64,000 nucleotides of DNA, taken from NCBI GenBank assembly GCA_902363665.1, contig CABJAW010000003.1:62001-126000 (forward strand), written 5' to 3'. A program made the position numbers and the translations under genes. The stretch is from Lachnospiraceae bacterium. Lineage in GTDB: Bacteria > Bacillota > Clostridia > Lachnospirales > Lachnospiraceae. Below the pieces are notes generated by a model, which was given only the letters and a program-made list of their open reading frames with translations, made no database searches and had not been told where the DNA came from. Shown piece by piece: positions 25,046 to 34,130 of the stretch (positions are counted from its first letter, which is position 1; every line of letters begins with the position of its first letter).

Positions 25046-26863
25046 TTATGGTCTTACCTGCCCATTACCGAAAATAATATATTTTACAGTCGTCAATGCT
25101 TTCAGACCCATTGGGCCGCGTGCATGCAGTTTCTGTGTACTGATGCCGATCTCGGCGCCAAACCCGAATTCAAAGCCGTCCGTGAAACGGGTGGAGGCAT
25201 TGACATAAACGGCAGCCGCGTCGATCTCATCAAGAAAACGCAGTGCGTTGCTGTAATTTTCCGTGATGATTGCTTCGGAGTGGCCGGTGTTGTAGCGGTT
25301 GATATGAGCGATGGCTTCATCGAGGGAAGCTACTGTCCTGACCGAGAGTATGTAATCAAGATACTCTTTGCCCCAGTCCTCTTCCGAAGCGGCAGTGACA
25401 TGATCTGCAGCACCGCCAAGTGCGTCGAGCGCGGATGGATCACAGCGCAACTCGACCCGGTGCTCATCCAGTTTTTTCTTCAGTGCAGCAAGCAGCGGTT
25501 TTTCGATCTTTTCGTGTACGACAATCGACTCACAGGCATTGCAGACACCGATACGCTGAGTCTTTGCATTGTTGATGATCCGGACAGCCATGTCGAGGTC
25601 GGCGCTTTCATCAACGTAGATATGGCAGTTTCCGGTACCAGTCTCAATGACCGGGATCGTGCTGTTTTTTACGACAGCCTGGATCAGCCGGGCGCTTCCG
25701 CGCGGAATCAGCACATCGACATACTCTCGCAGCTGCATAAAACGGGTTGTAGTCTCCCGGTCTGTCGTTTCGATCAGCTGGATCGCATTTTCACAGACAC
25801 CGCAGTCTTTCAGTGCTTTTTGTAATACGGATACAATTGCCATGTTGGAGTGGATCGCATCACTGCCACCCTTTAAAATTGCGGCATTTCCGGTCTTAAA
25901 GCACAGGCCGAATGCATCTGCGGTGACATTTGGCCGGGATTCATAGATGATGCCGACGACGCCGAGCGGTACGCGTTTCTGTCCGATCAGCAGCCCGTTG
26001 GGCCGTTTTTTCATCTCTTCCACCTCGCCGATCGGGTCGTCCAGCCCCGCAATCTGGCGCAGCCCTTCAGACATACCGGCAATACGGTCGTTATTTAACG
26101 CAAGGCGGTCCTGCAGGCCTTCCGGCATATGGTTTGCGCGTGCCGCAGCAAGATCCTTCTCGTTTGCAGCAAGCAGCTGGTCGCGGTATTCTTCAAGATA
26201 GGCGGCAGCGCGCAGCAGTGCTTCATTTTTGGTATTGGTGGAAATGCGGCGCAGTGCAGTCTCTGCCTGTTTTGCATTTTCTCCAATGCGGGTCAGGAGT
26301 GTATCCGGATCGGCAAAACTCTGCTCTTCTGTGAAAAGATACTGCGGTCGGATGTCGTGCGGCCTGGAAGGTACTTCGTCTACGATCTGAAAATCAAATG
26401 CGGCCGCAACGGTTGTATGATGCGGATGCGCACTTAAATAACGGTCATAAAAGCCTTTTCCATAGCCACAGCGGTTGCGGTGGCTGTCAAAGCCGACTCC
26501 TGGCACGATCAGGAGAGCATCTTCATCGTCCGCCGGATTTACTGCATCCGGCTCTGGAATCTGGAAGTAACCAGGATGGAGGTCGTCATAGCTTTTGATG
26601 TAAAAGTAATCCATTGTTTCGCCTGCTACTTTTGGCGCAGCTACCTTTTTACCGAGCCGCCACGCTTCCTCGATCAGCGGACGCATGCAGACCTCACCAT
26701 TGTAATCCATGTAGGTGTAGAGACAGTCTGTTTTTTGAAACTCCGGAAGGGAGATGATTTTCTGACAGATCAGGCTGCTCTTCGCAGTGATCTCTTCCGG
26801 TGTCAGTGCTTTTCTTCTGGCAAATACAAAACGTCTAATTTCCTTTTTTTCCATTTTTTCCAT
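25046..26863 (-). CDS. proA: Fusion: 5-formyltetrahydrofolate cyclo-ligase + glutamate-5-semialdehyde dehydrogenase
   Basis: One uninterrupted 605-residue frame joins two enzymes. About residues 1-185 form a 5-formyl-THF cyclo-ligase ([11 protein letters not shown] substrate loop). About 195-605 form full-length ProA, with Q-R-I-G-V-C-N-A-C containing the catalytic cysteine, R-G-S-A-R-L-I and F-G-A-E-I-G. ProA reduces glutamyl-5-phosphate made by ProB. Almost no linker separates them. The ATG at 26863, six bases after GAGG, was chosen; earlier and later ATGs exist. The start overlaps the DUF896 gene in another frame. It is part of the proB-DUF896-proA-miaB unit. Confidence 0.92.
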   Translation of the reverse strand: MEKMEKKEIRRFVFARRKALTPEEITAKSSLICQKIISLPEFQKTDCLYTYMDYNGEVCMRPLIEEAWRLGKKVAAPKVAGETMDYFYIKSYDDLHPGYFQIPEPDAVNPADDEDALLIVPGVGFDSHRNRCGYGKGFYDRYLSAHPHHTTVAAAFDFQIVDEVPSRPHDIRPQYLFTEEQSFADPDTLLTRIGENAKQAETALRRISTNTKNEALLRAAAYLEEYRDQLLAANEKDLAAARANHMPEGLQDRLALNNDRIAGMSEGLRQIAGLDDPIGEVEEMKKRPNGLLIGQKRVPLGVVGIIYESRPNVTADAFGLCFKTGNAAILKGGSDAIHSNMAIVSVLQKALKDCGVCENAIQLIETTDRETTTRFMQLREYVDVLIPRGSARLIQAVVKNSTIPVIETGTGNCHIYVDESADLDMAVRIINNAKTQRIGVCNACESIVVHEKIEKPLLAALKKKLDEHRVELRCDPSALDALGGAADHVTAASEEDWGKEYLDYILSVRTVASLDEAIAHINRYNTGHSEAIITENYSNALRFLDEIDAAAVYVNASTRFTDGFEFGFGAEIGISTQKLHARGPMGLKALTTVKYIIFGNGQVRP

Positions 26864-27074
26864 AGCGTGCCTCGTATTTTTCTCCAAGATTTTCGATGCT
26901 TCCGTCTTTGTTCAGGATATCGATGTGATCGAGCTGGCTCTTGAGGTTTCCGCGGATCGCCTCGAGGTATTCGCTGCGGAGCATGGCCTGCTCTCTTCGT
27001 TCCTGCTCAGTCAGTCCTTCTGCTTTTGATTTTCGTGCAAGCTCGTTGATGCGTGCTAATTTGGTTGAATCCAT
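26835..27074 (-). CDS. DUF896 (YnzC/UPF0291) family protein
   Basis: This small helical protein of 79 residues begins [17 protein letters not shown] and has the family pattern L-T-E-Q-E-R-R-E-Q and [14 protein letters not shown]. The family has no firm function; the Bacillus homologue YnzC is an SOS-region protein. Its last 10 codons overlap the start of the folate/proA fusion in a different frame, through an A-rich stretch, suggesting translational coupling. Confidence 0.9.
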   Translation of the reverse strand: MDSTKLARINELARKSKAEGLTEQERREQAMLRSEYLEAIRGNLKSQLDHIDILNKDGSIENLGEKYEARYGKNGKKGN

Positions 27075-27198
27075 GGTGTACTCGTACTCCTTTTTATTAT
27101 GTCAGGCGGGCGTTTTTTGCCCGGTCTGCTGTTGTTTGGCTGATCAGAGTTTTCTGATCGTGGACAGTTTCTGTCAGCAGTTAAAGGTTAACCCGTAG

Positions 27199-28035
27199 TT
27201 ATTCTTCCAGAATGTCCGCCAGATAAAAGTTCTCGTCGTAATGGCCGGCGAACAGGGTACCGATCGGTCGGCCCTGCAAAAGGCGGTGAATGACATGAAA
27301 ATCATCTCCGTTTGCGATGATCATATCTGCACCGGAAGCGGTGGCAATCCGGGCGGCAGAAAGCTTGGTGGCCATTCCGCCTGTGCCGACACTGCTGCTG
27401 CTCCCTTTTCCCATTTTCATGTAGTGTTCGTCAACTTCTTCGACAAGATCGATAAAACGTGCCTGTGGATTTTTATGAGGATCATCGGTATACAATCCGT
27501 CGATATCAGAGAGCAGGATCAGCAGATCCGCATGCGTGAGCGCTGCTACGATCGCGGAGAGCGTATCGTTGTCACCGAACTCAATCTCATAGGTGGAAAC
27601 GGTATCGTTTTCATTGACGATCGGTATCGCGCCGATTTTCATAAGCTCATCGAACGTGTTGGAGGCATTCATGCGGCTTAAGTTGTCTGTCATTGTGTTT
27701 TTTGTCATCAGGATCTGTGCGGCGCGGTGGCCGTATTCACTGAAGAGCTTCTGATACGTCATCATCAGCTGCGCCTGGCCGATCGCAGCACAGGCCTGTT
27801 TTTCTGCCACATTGGATGGGCGGTGATGAAATCCGACGGCTTGCCTGCCGACAGCGATGGCTCCGGAAGAGACCAGGATCACGTCTTTTCCCATATTTTT
27901 TAAATTGCACAACTCCCGCACAAGCACCTCAAGCTTTGTCAGGTTCAGTGCTCCTGTCTGCGCATGGGTGATAGAGGAACTGCCGATCTTGATTACGATG
28001 CGCTGTTTGTCTTTCAGTTTTTCTCTGAAATCCAT
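27199..28035 (-). CDS. proB: Glutamate 5-kinase lacking the PUA domain
   Basis: ProB phosphorylates glutamate as the first step of proline synthesis. The kinase core shows V-I-K-I-G-S-S-S-I, the S-S-G-A-I-A-V-G loop, N-E-N-D-T-V and S-D-I-D-G-L-Y-T, with G-T-G-G-M-A-T-K late in the chain. At 278 residues it lacks the C-terminal PUA domain that the longer ProB proteins carry. The ATG at 28035 has AAAGGAG nine bases upstream; the longer frame to 28131 passes through a dispersed hairpin and was rejected. It lies upstream of DUF896 and the proA fusion. Confidence 0.95.
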   Translation of the reverse strand: MDFREKLKDKQRIVIKIGSSSITHAQTGALNLTKLEVLVRELCNLKNMGKDVILVSSGAIAVGRQAVGFHHRPSNVAEKQACAAIGQAQLMMTYQKLFSEYGHRAAQILMTKNTMTDNLSRMNASNTFDELMKIGAIPIVNENDTVSTYEIEFGDNDTLSAIVAALTHADLLILLSDIDGLYTDDPHKNPQARFIDLVEEVDEHYMKMGKGSSSSVGTGGMATKLSAARIATASGADMIIANGDDFHVIHRLLQGRPIGTLFAGHYDENFYLADILEE

Positions 28036-28078
28036 TGTAATATTCTCCTTTGCGTTCTGTTTTCCGATACGATAGTCA

Positions 28079-28101
28079 AAGCGGATATTCGTAATCCGCT
28101 T
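28079..28101. repeat. Dispersed hairpin copy 3, inverted orientation
   Basis: AAGCGGAT (28079-28086), loop ATTCGTA, ATCCGCTT (28094-28101). The arms are identical to copy 1; the loop and the flank TTCGCT show the element is in reverse orientation. It lies between the flippase stop and the proB ribosome-binding site. Confidence 0.8.
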
Positions 28102-28132
28102 CGCTGTCTGCCTGATCCGGTTAACTCTCAAA

Positions 28133-29794
28133 TTACCGCAGCAATCCAGCCCTGCGCAGCAGCTTGATCAGTACATGGCCTTTCGGGAACAGGGCGAGCT
28201 CTTCTGCCGTGATGCCGCGGAAGGAGATCATTCCGATGCCATATACACAGACACCTGCCAGAATGCCCATGATCGTGGAAATAGTGTTTCCGGCAAATAC
28301 ATGGAAGACACTGTAAATGATATAGGCAGCGGCTCCCATAATGATCGAAACAATAGAAGGCACGATAAAAGTTTTGTACCACTCCTGACGGTAGCCGAGG
28401 AAACGGTTGATTGCCACTGCATTTAACACGCAGACAACGAAAGCAAAGAAGATATTTGCATAGACGACTGCATAGATGTTCAGATTAAATACGGTGAGCA
28501 GGACGTAAAGCAGGATGAAATGCAGAACCAGCGCGATGCTGTTGTTGATCAGAGGTGTCTGGAGCTTGCCGAGACCCTGCAGGATACCGGTTGTCAGCGT
28601 GGAGAGCGCGTAGAGTATGATCATCAGAGCACCAACCTGCATGATGCCGACTGCGAGTGCTCTTCCATTTTCAAGATTCGGGTACAGCATGGTAAGAATC
28701 GGCTTTGCAAGTGCAGCCATACCGGCCGCACACGGAATCGTGATGATCATTGTAAAGCGGATGGAAGTACGGATCTTCTGCTTTGCCTCATGTTTGTTGT
28801 GGTTTGCCATTGCTGCGGTCAGACTCGGAACGACGGACGGAGCCAGGCAGGATGCCAGAGAAAGCGGCACATTCATCAGGACACGGAACTGCCCGGAGTA
28901 TATTCCCCAGATCGTACCGTACTGAGATTCAGTGTAGCCCTGGCCAAGCAGAGCTTTGTTGAAAATACCCTGGTCGGCTACATTGCTGATGTTGTAGATG
29001 AGCGTGCTCAGGACGATCGGAACGATCGTGAGCATCATTGTGCGGTAGATAGCCTTTGAGGATTCCGTTTTTCCGCTGTGGTCACGGCGCATCTGGCGGC
29101 GGATTGCCGATTTCTGCGTCGTATAAACAAACATCATAAAAAGCATCGCAACCGTGATGCTTGCAACCGTACCGAATGTACCGCCGGCGGCTCCCCACGC
29201 AGGACCGAGTGAATCGTTGCCGTTTTCGGCGGCGAGTGACATGCCGTAGCTGTACATAATACCTGCGCAGACGACGGTCACGATTGCGTTGACGATCTGT
29301 TCGATGACCTGAGAGACTGCGGTCGGAACCATATTGGAATAGCCCTGAAAATAGCCGCGGAACGTGCCGACGATCGCAAAAATGAAAATGGCCGGAGCAA
29401 GTACCCGCAGGCCATAGACGGCAAGCTCATACGACAGAAAGTATTTTGTGATCACACCGGCAAAGATATAGGTAAGCAATGCCAGTGCGCCGCCTGAGAT
29501 TACGGCAAACCGCATAGCGCACAGAAATACCTTGTGGGCGTTCTTATATTCTCCCTTATGAAGGCGCTCAGAAACCAGCTTCGAGACTGCGAGCGGCAGT
29601 CCGAAGCTGGAGATCATGAGCACGATGTTGTAAATTTCATTTGCGGTGGAATAATAGCTGTTTCCCTCATTTCCGAGGATATTTGTCAGCGGGAACCGGT
29701 ATACCATTCCGATCAGCTTTGCGATGATCGATGCAGCTGCCAGAATGGAACCCTGCACCAGATAGTTTTTACTGTCTTTCTTCTTCTCTTTCAC
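28133..29794 (-). CDS. Oligosaccharide/lipid II flippase-like protein (SpoVB/MurJ (YtgP)-like)
   Basis: This 553-residue polytopic protein of the MVF/MATE superfamily has about 14 hydrophobic segments. Its N-terminal region L-V-Q-G-S-I-L-A-A-A-S-I-I-A-K with Y-R-F-P-L-T-N-I-L-G resembles SpoVB and YtgP/MurJ proteins, which move lipid-linked cell-wall or spore-cortex precursors across the membrane. The substrate is not certain. The GTG at 29794, preceded by AGAGG at seven bases, was chosen; the track upstream to 29875 overlaps the DUF3048 gene. It starts 16 bases after that gene and precedes proB. Confidence 0.85.
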   Translation of the reverse strand: MKEKKKDSKNYLVQGSILAAASIIAKLIGMVYRFPLTNILGNEGNSYYSTANEIYNIVLMISSFGLPLAVSKLVSERLHKGEYKNAHKVFLCAMRFAVISGGALALLTYIFAGVITKYFLSYELAVYGLRVLAPAIFIFAIVGTFRGYFQGYSNMVPTAVSQVIEQIVNAIVTVVCAGIMYSYGMSLAAENGNDSLGPAWGAAGGTFGTVASITVAMLFMMFVYTTQKSAIRRQMRRDHSGKTESSKAIYRTMMLTIVPIVLSTLIYNISNVADQGIFNKALLGQGYTESQYGTIWGIYSGQFRVLMNVPLSLASCLAPSVVPSLTAAMANHNKHEAKQKIRTSIRFTMIITIPCAAGMAALAKPILTMLYPNLENGRALAVGIMQVGALMIILYALSTLTTGILQGLGKLQTPLINNSIALVLHFILLYVLLTVFNLNIYAVVYANIFFAFVVCVLNAVAINRFLGYRQEWYKTFIVPSIVSIIMGAAAYIIYSVFHVFAGNTISTIMGILAGVCVYGIGMISFRGITAEELALFPKGHVLIKLLRRAGLLR

Positions 29795-29810
29795 GTTTGA
29801 CCTCTTGTAT

Positions 29811-30908
29811 TCAGCCGGTATAAGATGCGGTATCCGAATATACGGCTGCATTGCCGCTGCAGGAATCGAGTACAATGCAGACCCATGTCTTGCCCTGATT
29901 CAGTGTGATCTCATTTCCGTCTGCATCGTAGTAATGTGTGACGCCAAAGTTTTCATTGGCGAATGGATCTTCCGTATTGATGTTATCTTTTTTCCAGGTG
30001 ATATCAATCGCTTTTCCGTTCGTAATGAATTTGCCGGCTCCGCCGGAAAGCACATCAATATTCAGGTAGCCGTTGTCATCAAATTTTTCCCAGGGGCAGT
30101 ACTGGAAGATAATGTTGTCGTAGGTGAGGGCGTTTCCGGTCAGATAATCTGTCTGCACGTCGCCATACTGATAGCGTGTGTATTTCCCGGTTTCTGCGTC
30201 ATATACAAAATATGGATGGTTGTATTCATAGCCCGGTGCTGCCACAACAGCATCCTCTCCGCCATCCAGGGTGACCCGCTCACCGTCGGCGGCAAACTGA
30301 TAGTGGCCATTTGTACCGAGGTATTCATCGGAATAATCCGTCGGGTAATTCATATAGTCAATGCCCGCCTGGATCCGGTCATAGTCCGTAAATACATTGT
30401 GCGGAGCCGGGAAATCCTCCGAGCGGTAGTAAACGGTATCGCCGACTGCATCGAGTCCGCTCAAATTCAGTGTAGAGTCCAGATTTAAAAGATCAAGAGC
30501 ATAGACCGCCTGTCCGAAATGCAGGTAATACGTATTGAACTCACGTGCGAAATAAACATAGTAATTTCTGCAGCTGCGTACACTTCCGATGCGCTGTACA
30601 TCCTGATAGTCTTCAAAGATACCCATCAGTCTTGTGATACCGCCCTCGACCGGAGCTTCATAAACGACTTCCGCATTGGCGATGCCGGACTGCGGGAGCG
30701 CATCCTGAATGTTGTTGAGCATGACAGAAATCGCTTTTTTACGTCCAATGGATTCCGGCACAGGCTTTCCGGTCAGAAAGCTGCGCACCATCGTATCTTC
30801 CTGGGCTGATACGGACAGTGTTCCGGCAAAAGCTGCGGTGAGCATGGTGAGCGCTGCTGCGCCTGCGATCAGTCGTTTCCGGTTCTTCTTATTTATAAAC
30901 TGTTTCAT
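29811..30908 (-). CDS. Secreted DUF3048 (YerB-like) protein
   Basis: The 365 residues begin with a basic N-terminus and a hydrophobic stretch ending A-F-A-G-T-L-S-V-S-A-Q. This is a type I signal peptide, and there is no lipobox cysteine. The mature part has the DUF3048 features R-K-A/K-K-A-I-S-V-M-L-N-N near the start, Y-E-A-P-V-E-G-G-I-T-R-L and I-G-S-V-R-S-C-R-N-Y-Y. The later half matches the C-terminal DUF3048 domain. The function of YerB proteins is unknown; an extracytoplasmic, envelope-related role is likely. AAGGAG precedes the ATG. Confidence 0.87.
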   Translation of the reverse strand: MKQFINKKNRKRLIAGAAALTMLTAAFAGTLSVSAQEDTMVRSFLTGKPVPESIGRKKAISVMLNNIQDALPQSGIANAEVVYEAPVEGGITRLMGIFEDYQDVQRIGSVRSCRNYYVYFAREFNTYYLHFGQAVYALDLLNLDSTLNLSGLDAVGDTVYYRSEDFPAPHNVFTDYDRIQAGIDYMNYPTDYSDEYLGTNGHYQFAADGERVTLDGGEDAVVAAPGYEYNHPYFVYDAETGKYTRYQYGDVQTDYLTGNALTYDNIIFQYCPWEKFDDNGYLNIDVLSGGAGKFITNGKAIDITWKKDNINTEDPFANENFGVTHYYDADGNEITLNQGKTWVCIVLDSCSGNAAVYSDTASYTG

Positions 30909-30930
30909 ATGCTGTTCTCCTTTTCTATTT

Positions 30931-31431
30931 TTACTGTCTGCTGATTCCGAGCTGCTGCAGGATCTCTTCCTGCAGGCGTTCCATTTCAGCGGCGTCCTCT
31001 GGTGTCATATGGTCGTAACCCATGAGATGCAGCATGCTGTGGGCGATCAGAAACGCATATTCTCTTCTGCGTGAATGACCGTACTCTTCTGCCTGGGCAG
31101 CTACTTTGTCCGCGGAGATCACAATGTCACCGAGCAGCAGTTCGCCGGAATCCGGATCAAAACAGTCCTCGCTGTCTTCCTCCAGAAACGAGAAATCGCC
31201 GGGTGTCTCATAATTTACCATCGGAAAAGACAGGACATCCGTTGGGCGGTCAATCTGCCTTTGCTCGAGATTGATGCGGTGGATTTCATCGTCGTCTGTG
31301 ATCAGAATGCTGACCTGTGCTTCATAAGGGCAGTCCATGTAATCAAGCGCACAGGATACGACATCCTGTGCAACACCGTACAGATCAAGACCGAGATCAA
31401 GACTGCTTTCATTTTCAAAATCAATGGTCAT
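30931..31431 (-). CDS. ybeY: rRNA maturation factor / endoribonuclease YbeY
   Basis: YbeY is a zinc metalloprotein involved in 16S rRNA 3' end processing and ribosome quality control. The diagnostic motif H-S-M-L-H-L-M-G-Y-D-H lies near residue 135, and R-P-T-D-V-L-S-F-P-M is the substrate-region motif. The 166-residue length is normal. AAGGAGG lies just before the ATG. It follows phoH, the conserved partner. Confidence 0.96.
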   Translation of the reverse strand: MTIDFENESSLDLGLDLYGVAQDVVSCALDYMDCPYEAQVSILITDDDEIHRINLEQRQIDRPTDVLSFPMVNYETPGDFSFLEEDSEDCFDPDSGELLLGDIVISADKVAAQAEEYGHSRRREYAFLIAHSMLHLMGYDHMTPEDAAEMERLQEEILQQLGISRQ

Positions 31432-31442
31432 ACTATCCCTCC

Positions 31443-32462
31443 TTATGCGCCGTGTTTTTCCGGTGCGTTTTTCTGGTGTTTTGCAGTACGTTTTTCTTTA
31501 TATGCTTCTTTTTTCTCATAATCTTCATAAGCGGTGACAATCTTCTGAACCAGCGGGTGGCGGACAACGTCTTTGCTGGTCAGCTGACAGAAAGAAATCT
31601 CGTCCACTTTTCCGAGTACCTTCATTGCTGTATCAAGGCCGGACGGCATGCCGCCTGGCAGATCTTTCTGAGTCTGGTCTCCGGTGACGACTACCCTGGA
31701 ACCAAATCCGATTCTTGTCAGGAACATCTTCATCTGTGCCGGAGAGGTATTCTGTGCCTCGTCCAGAATGATAAAGGCGTTGTCAAGCGTGCGGCCACGC
31801 ATGTAGGCGAGCGGTGCGACCTCGATCAGGCCTTTTTCCATATTTTTAAGGAAACTCTCGGATCCCATGATCTGATACAGCGCGTCGTAGAGTGGGCGCA
31901 GGTAGGGATCGACCTTACTCTGCAGGTCGCCAGGAAGAAATCCCAGCTTCTCGCCTGCCTCGATGGCCGGACGCGTCAGGATGATGCGGCTGACTTCCTC
32001 ATTTTTAAAGGCAGTGATGGCCATTGCCATGGCCAGATACGTTTTACCGGTACCGGCCGGACCCACACCGAAAACGATCATTTTTTTTCGGATCGCATCG
32101 ACGTAGGCCTTCTGGCCGAGTGTTTTTGGCTTAATCGGCTTTCCGTTTATTGTGTGACAGATACAGTCACTGTCGATATCGACGATTGCATCCTGCTTTT
32201 CTTCATAAGACAAAGAAATTGTATAATCCACATTTTGCTCTGTGATCGGTGTCCCGTGCACAGCCAGGGTATCGAGGCTCTCAAAAATTTTTTTCGCGCG
32301 CAGTGCATTCGTCGGACTTCCCAGGATCCGGATTTCTCCGTCACGGCTAAGCACAGTGACCTGAAGTGCACGTTCAATTTTTTTTACGTACTGGTCAAAC
32401 TGGCCGAAAAGTTCCCTCTGGCGCTCTGCCGGGACGGTCAGAGTCGTTTCAATCATACTCAT
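31443..32462 (-). CDS. phoH: PhoH family ATPase
   Basis: The 339-residue PhoH-like protein has a KH-like N-terminal segment and then an ATPase domain with Walker A G-P-A-G-T-G-K-T-Y and the Walker B-type I-I-L-D-E-A-Q-N. It is RNA-helicase-like; its cellular role is unsettled, but its repeated association with ybeY suggests RNA metabolism. The ATG overlaps the 3' end of yqfD. The order yqfC-yqfD-phoH-ybeY matches Bacillus and clostridia. Confidence 0.94.
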   Translation of the reverse strand: MSMIETTLTVPAERQRELFGQFDQYVKKIERALQVTVLSRDGEIRILGSPTNALRAKKIFESLDTLAVHGTPITEQNVDYTISLSYEEKQDAIVDIDSDCICHTINGKPIKPKTLGQKAYVDAIRKKMIVFGVGPAGTGKTYLAMAMAITAFKNEEVSRIILTRPAIEAGEKLGFLPGDLQSKVDPYLRPLYDALYQIMGSESFLKNMEKGLIEVAPLAYMRGRTLDNAFIILDEAQNTSPAQMKMFLTRIGFGSRVVVTGDQTQKDLPGGMPSGLDTAMKVLGKVDEISFCQLTSKDVVRHPLVQKIVTAYEDYEKKEAYKEKRTAKHQKNAPEKHGA

Positions 32463-33714
32463 CTTGCGGTAATTCCTCCTTCACGTCCGATCCTGCAACT
32501 CTTTTGACGGCACTTTCTTCTGCCACCAGTGTTCCCGATGCAATCGCGGATTTTTCAGTCCACTCTATTTTAACATTATTTTCAAATATTTGAACCCCTT
32601 TTTCCTCTAAATTTTTTCTAAATAACTGTAAATTTGCCTGCAAAAGCGACAAAAGCTGTGCATTTGTGAGGCATTTTTCCAGATATTCATATTCTTTTGC
32701 CCTGTAGGTTTTCAGAAAAACGGGCAGATAAAAGTTTTTAGAAAGGTGCAGCTGCCGGATGTCGCAGGTAAGGTCAAAGTGGCCATCTGCTGAAAAAGAA
32801 GACGGAAAAGCAGATGGAATAGAAAATGGCTGGCCGAGGATCTCAAGTGCGGTGTGTTTCCAGATGTGGCCGGTATAGTTTTTTTCCTGAATATTTCGCT
32901 GTGCTTCGTCAAAATAGGAAAATTCACAGCGGATCCGGATATCCGCATCGGCCGCTGTATAACGGTAATGGCTGATCTCGCCGCTGTCATCGTATACCGG
33001 AAGAACGCCGGTGACAAGGATCTGTCCCTCTTCTACCGTATCTCCGGCAGAAACGAGAGGAAGGCCGCTGCGTACGTAGATCGATGTGACGGTACCACTT
33101 TTGGCGGCAACAAGGCTGGAGGATTCCTTCAGTGTACGCACGGTACTGCCCAAAATGGCGGCTGTGTCTTTTTTGGAAAAGCGTCCCTCGCGGACATGAA
33201 TATTCAGCTGCGTACCGGTAAGCTCAACTGCTGCCCAGGAAAGTGACGGAAATTCCCTGCGCAATGCGGCGGCAAGTGCTTTGCAGTCCACACGGCTTTT
33301 TTTCATGCCGTGAAAGATGCCTGACTGATCAAGATATTCCATTAAAACGTCATCGGTCAAGGTGAGATTTCCATCGATATGAATGTTCCAGATATGGGAA
33401 GAGAGCCAGAACAGGAGAAAAAAAGCGACAAGAACTCCGGCCGGAAAGAGCTTTCGCCTGCGGAAGCGAAAAAGTATAAAAGGAAGGCCGCAGCGTCTCA
33501 CGATGCGCAGCCGGACATGGCATTTCCGCAGAATCGGGCGAAGGGCGAAAAAATCTTTTTTCAGAAGAAAAACCTCGTACCCCTCACCGGATGGGAGCAG
33601 ATCCCAGAGGCGAATCCGGTGAAAGGCACAGAGGTTAAAAAAACGGTCACACGACGTTCCGGAGACCCGGATTCGTATGTAACCCTTTGCAAAATCCAGA
33701 AAGTGTGATTCCAT
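32449..33714 (-). CDS. yqfD: Sporulation protein YqfD
   Basis: The 421-residue protein has one transmembrane segment near residues 92-110 after a basic region and a large extracytoplasmic part containing beta-barrel-like stretches (S-G-T-V-T-S-I-Y-V-R-S-G-L-P). It fits the YqfD family, a sporulation gene controlled by the mother-cell sigma factor in Bacillus. The role is structural or unclear. The ribosome-binding site is weak (GGGACGG), consistent with coupling to yqfC, which ends 21 bases upstream. Confidence 0.9.
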   Translation of the reverse strand: MESHFLDFAKGYIRIRVSGTSCDRFFNLCAFHRIRLWDLLPSGEGYEVFLLKKDFFALRPILRKCHVRLRIVRRCGLPFILFRFRRRKLFPAGVLVAFFLLFWLSSHIWNIHIDGNLTLTDDVLMEYLDQSGIFHGMKKSRVDCKALAAALRREFPSLSWAAVELTGTQLNIHVREGRFSKKDTAAILGSTVRTLKESSSLVAAKSGTVTSIYVRSGLPLVSAGDTVEEGQILVTGVLPVYDDSGEISHYRYTAADADIRIRCEFSYFDEAQRNIQEKNYTGHIWKHTALEILGQPFSIPSAFPSSFSADGHFDLTCDIRQLHLSKNFYLPVFLKTYRAKEYEYLEKCLTNAQLLSLLQANLQLFRKNLEEKGVQIFENNVKIEWTEKSAIASGTLVAEESAVKRVAGSDVKEELPQDEYD

Positions 33715-33735
33715 AGCCGTCCCGGGCGGAGCGCA

Positions 33736-34014
33736 TCACTCAGGAAAAAACAGGCTTTTGATCCGGCCGGAAATTTCGATCTCATCACTTGTGTAGGACT
33801 CGATCTCGAGATGGCTGCCGAGAATACAGAGGCAGCCTTTTCTGGTCAGAAGCCGGATCTCCTCGCAGGAATAGCGGGAAATGCCGCGAAAGTTTTCCAC
33901 ACGCACATAATTCTGTCCGTGTAGGGAAACAAATGCGGTTCCTTTTGCCAGGTCATCCGGGAGCTGGAGCGCCCGGAGCGTTTTCCCGGAATCGGGGATC
34001 TGCTTTTTTGCCAT
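33736..34014 (-). CDS. yqfC: Sporulation protein YqfC
   Basis: This 92-residue protein of the YabP/YqfC family has the conserved pattern Y-V-R-V-E-N-F-R-G-I, E-E-I-R-L and the terminal I-S-G-R-I-K-S-L-F-F. It precedes yqfD as in all spore-formers carrying the pair, which is one of the arguments that this organism makes endospores. Confidence 0.92.
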   Translation of the reverse strand: MAKKQIPDSGKTLRALQLPDDLAKGTAFVSLHGQNYVRVENFRGISRYSCEEIRLLTRKGCLCILGSHLEIESYTSDEIEISGRIKSLFFPE

Positions 34015-34098
34015 GTGTCTGCTCCGCAGTGTTTATTATTCAGTATATGAGGAATGCGGCGAAGTATTCCCATTTTTATCCGAGTCAAGCAGGCAGCG

Positions 34099-34121
34099 AA
34101 GCGGATTGCAAATATCCACGT
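34099..34121. repeat. Dispersed hairpin copy 4, arm degenerate
   Basis: AAGCGGAT (34099-34106), loop TGCAAAT, then ATCCACGTT instead of ATCCGCTT. The flank GGCAGCG and the TTGACCTT tail match other copies, so it is a family member with a decayed arm. It lies between yqfC and the hydrolase gene. Confidence 0.65.
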
Positions 34122-34130
34122 TGACCTTCG

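Noticed and set aside
31317..32507. 396-codon plus-strand frame
   Set aside because: Antisense to ybeY and phoH, which have full catalytic motifs; composition is that of a shadow frame.
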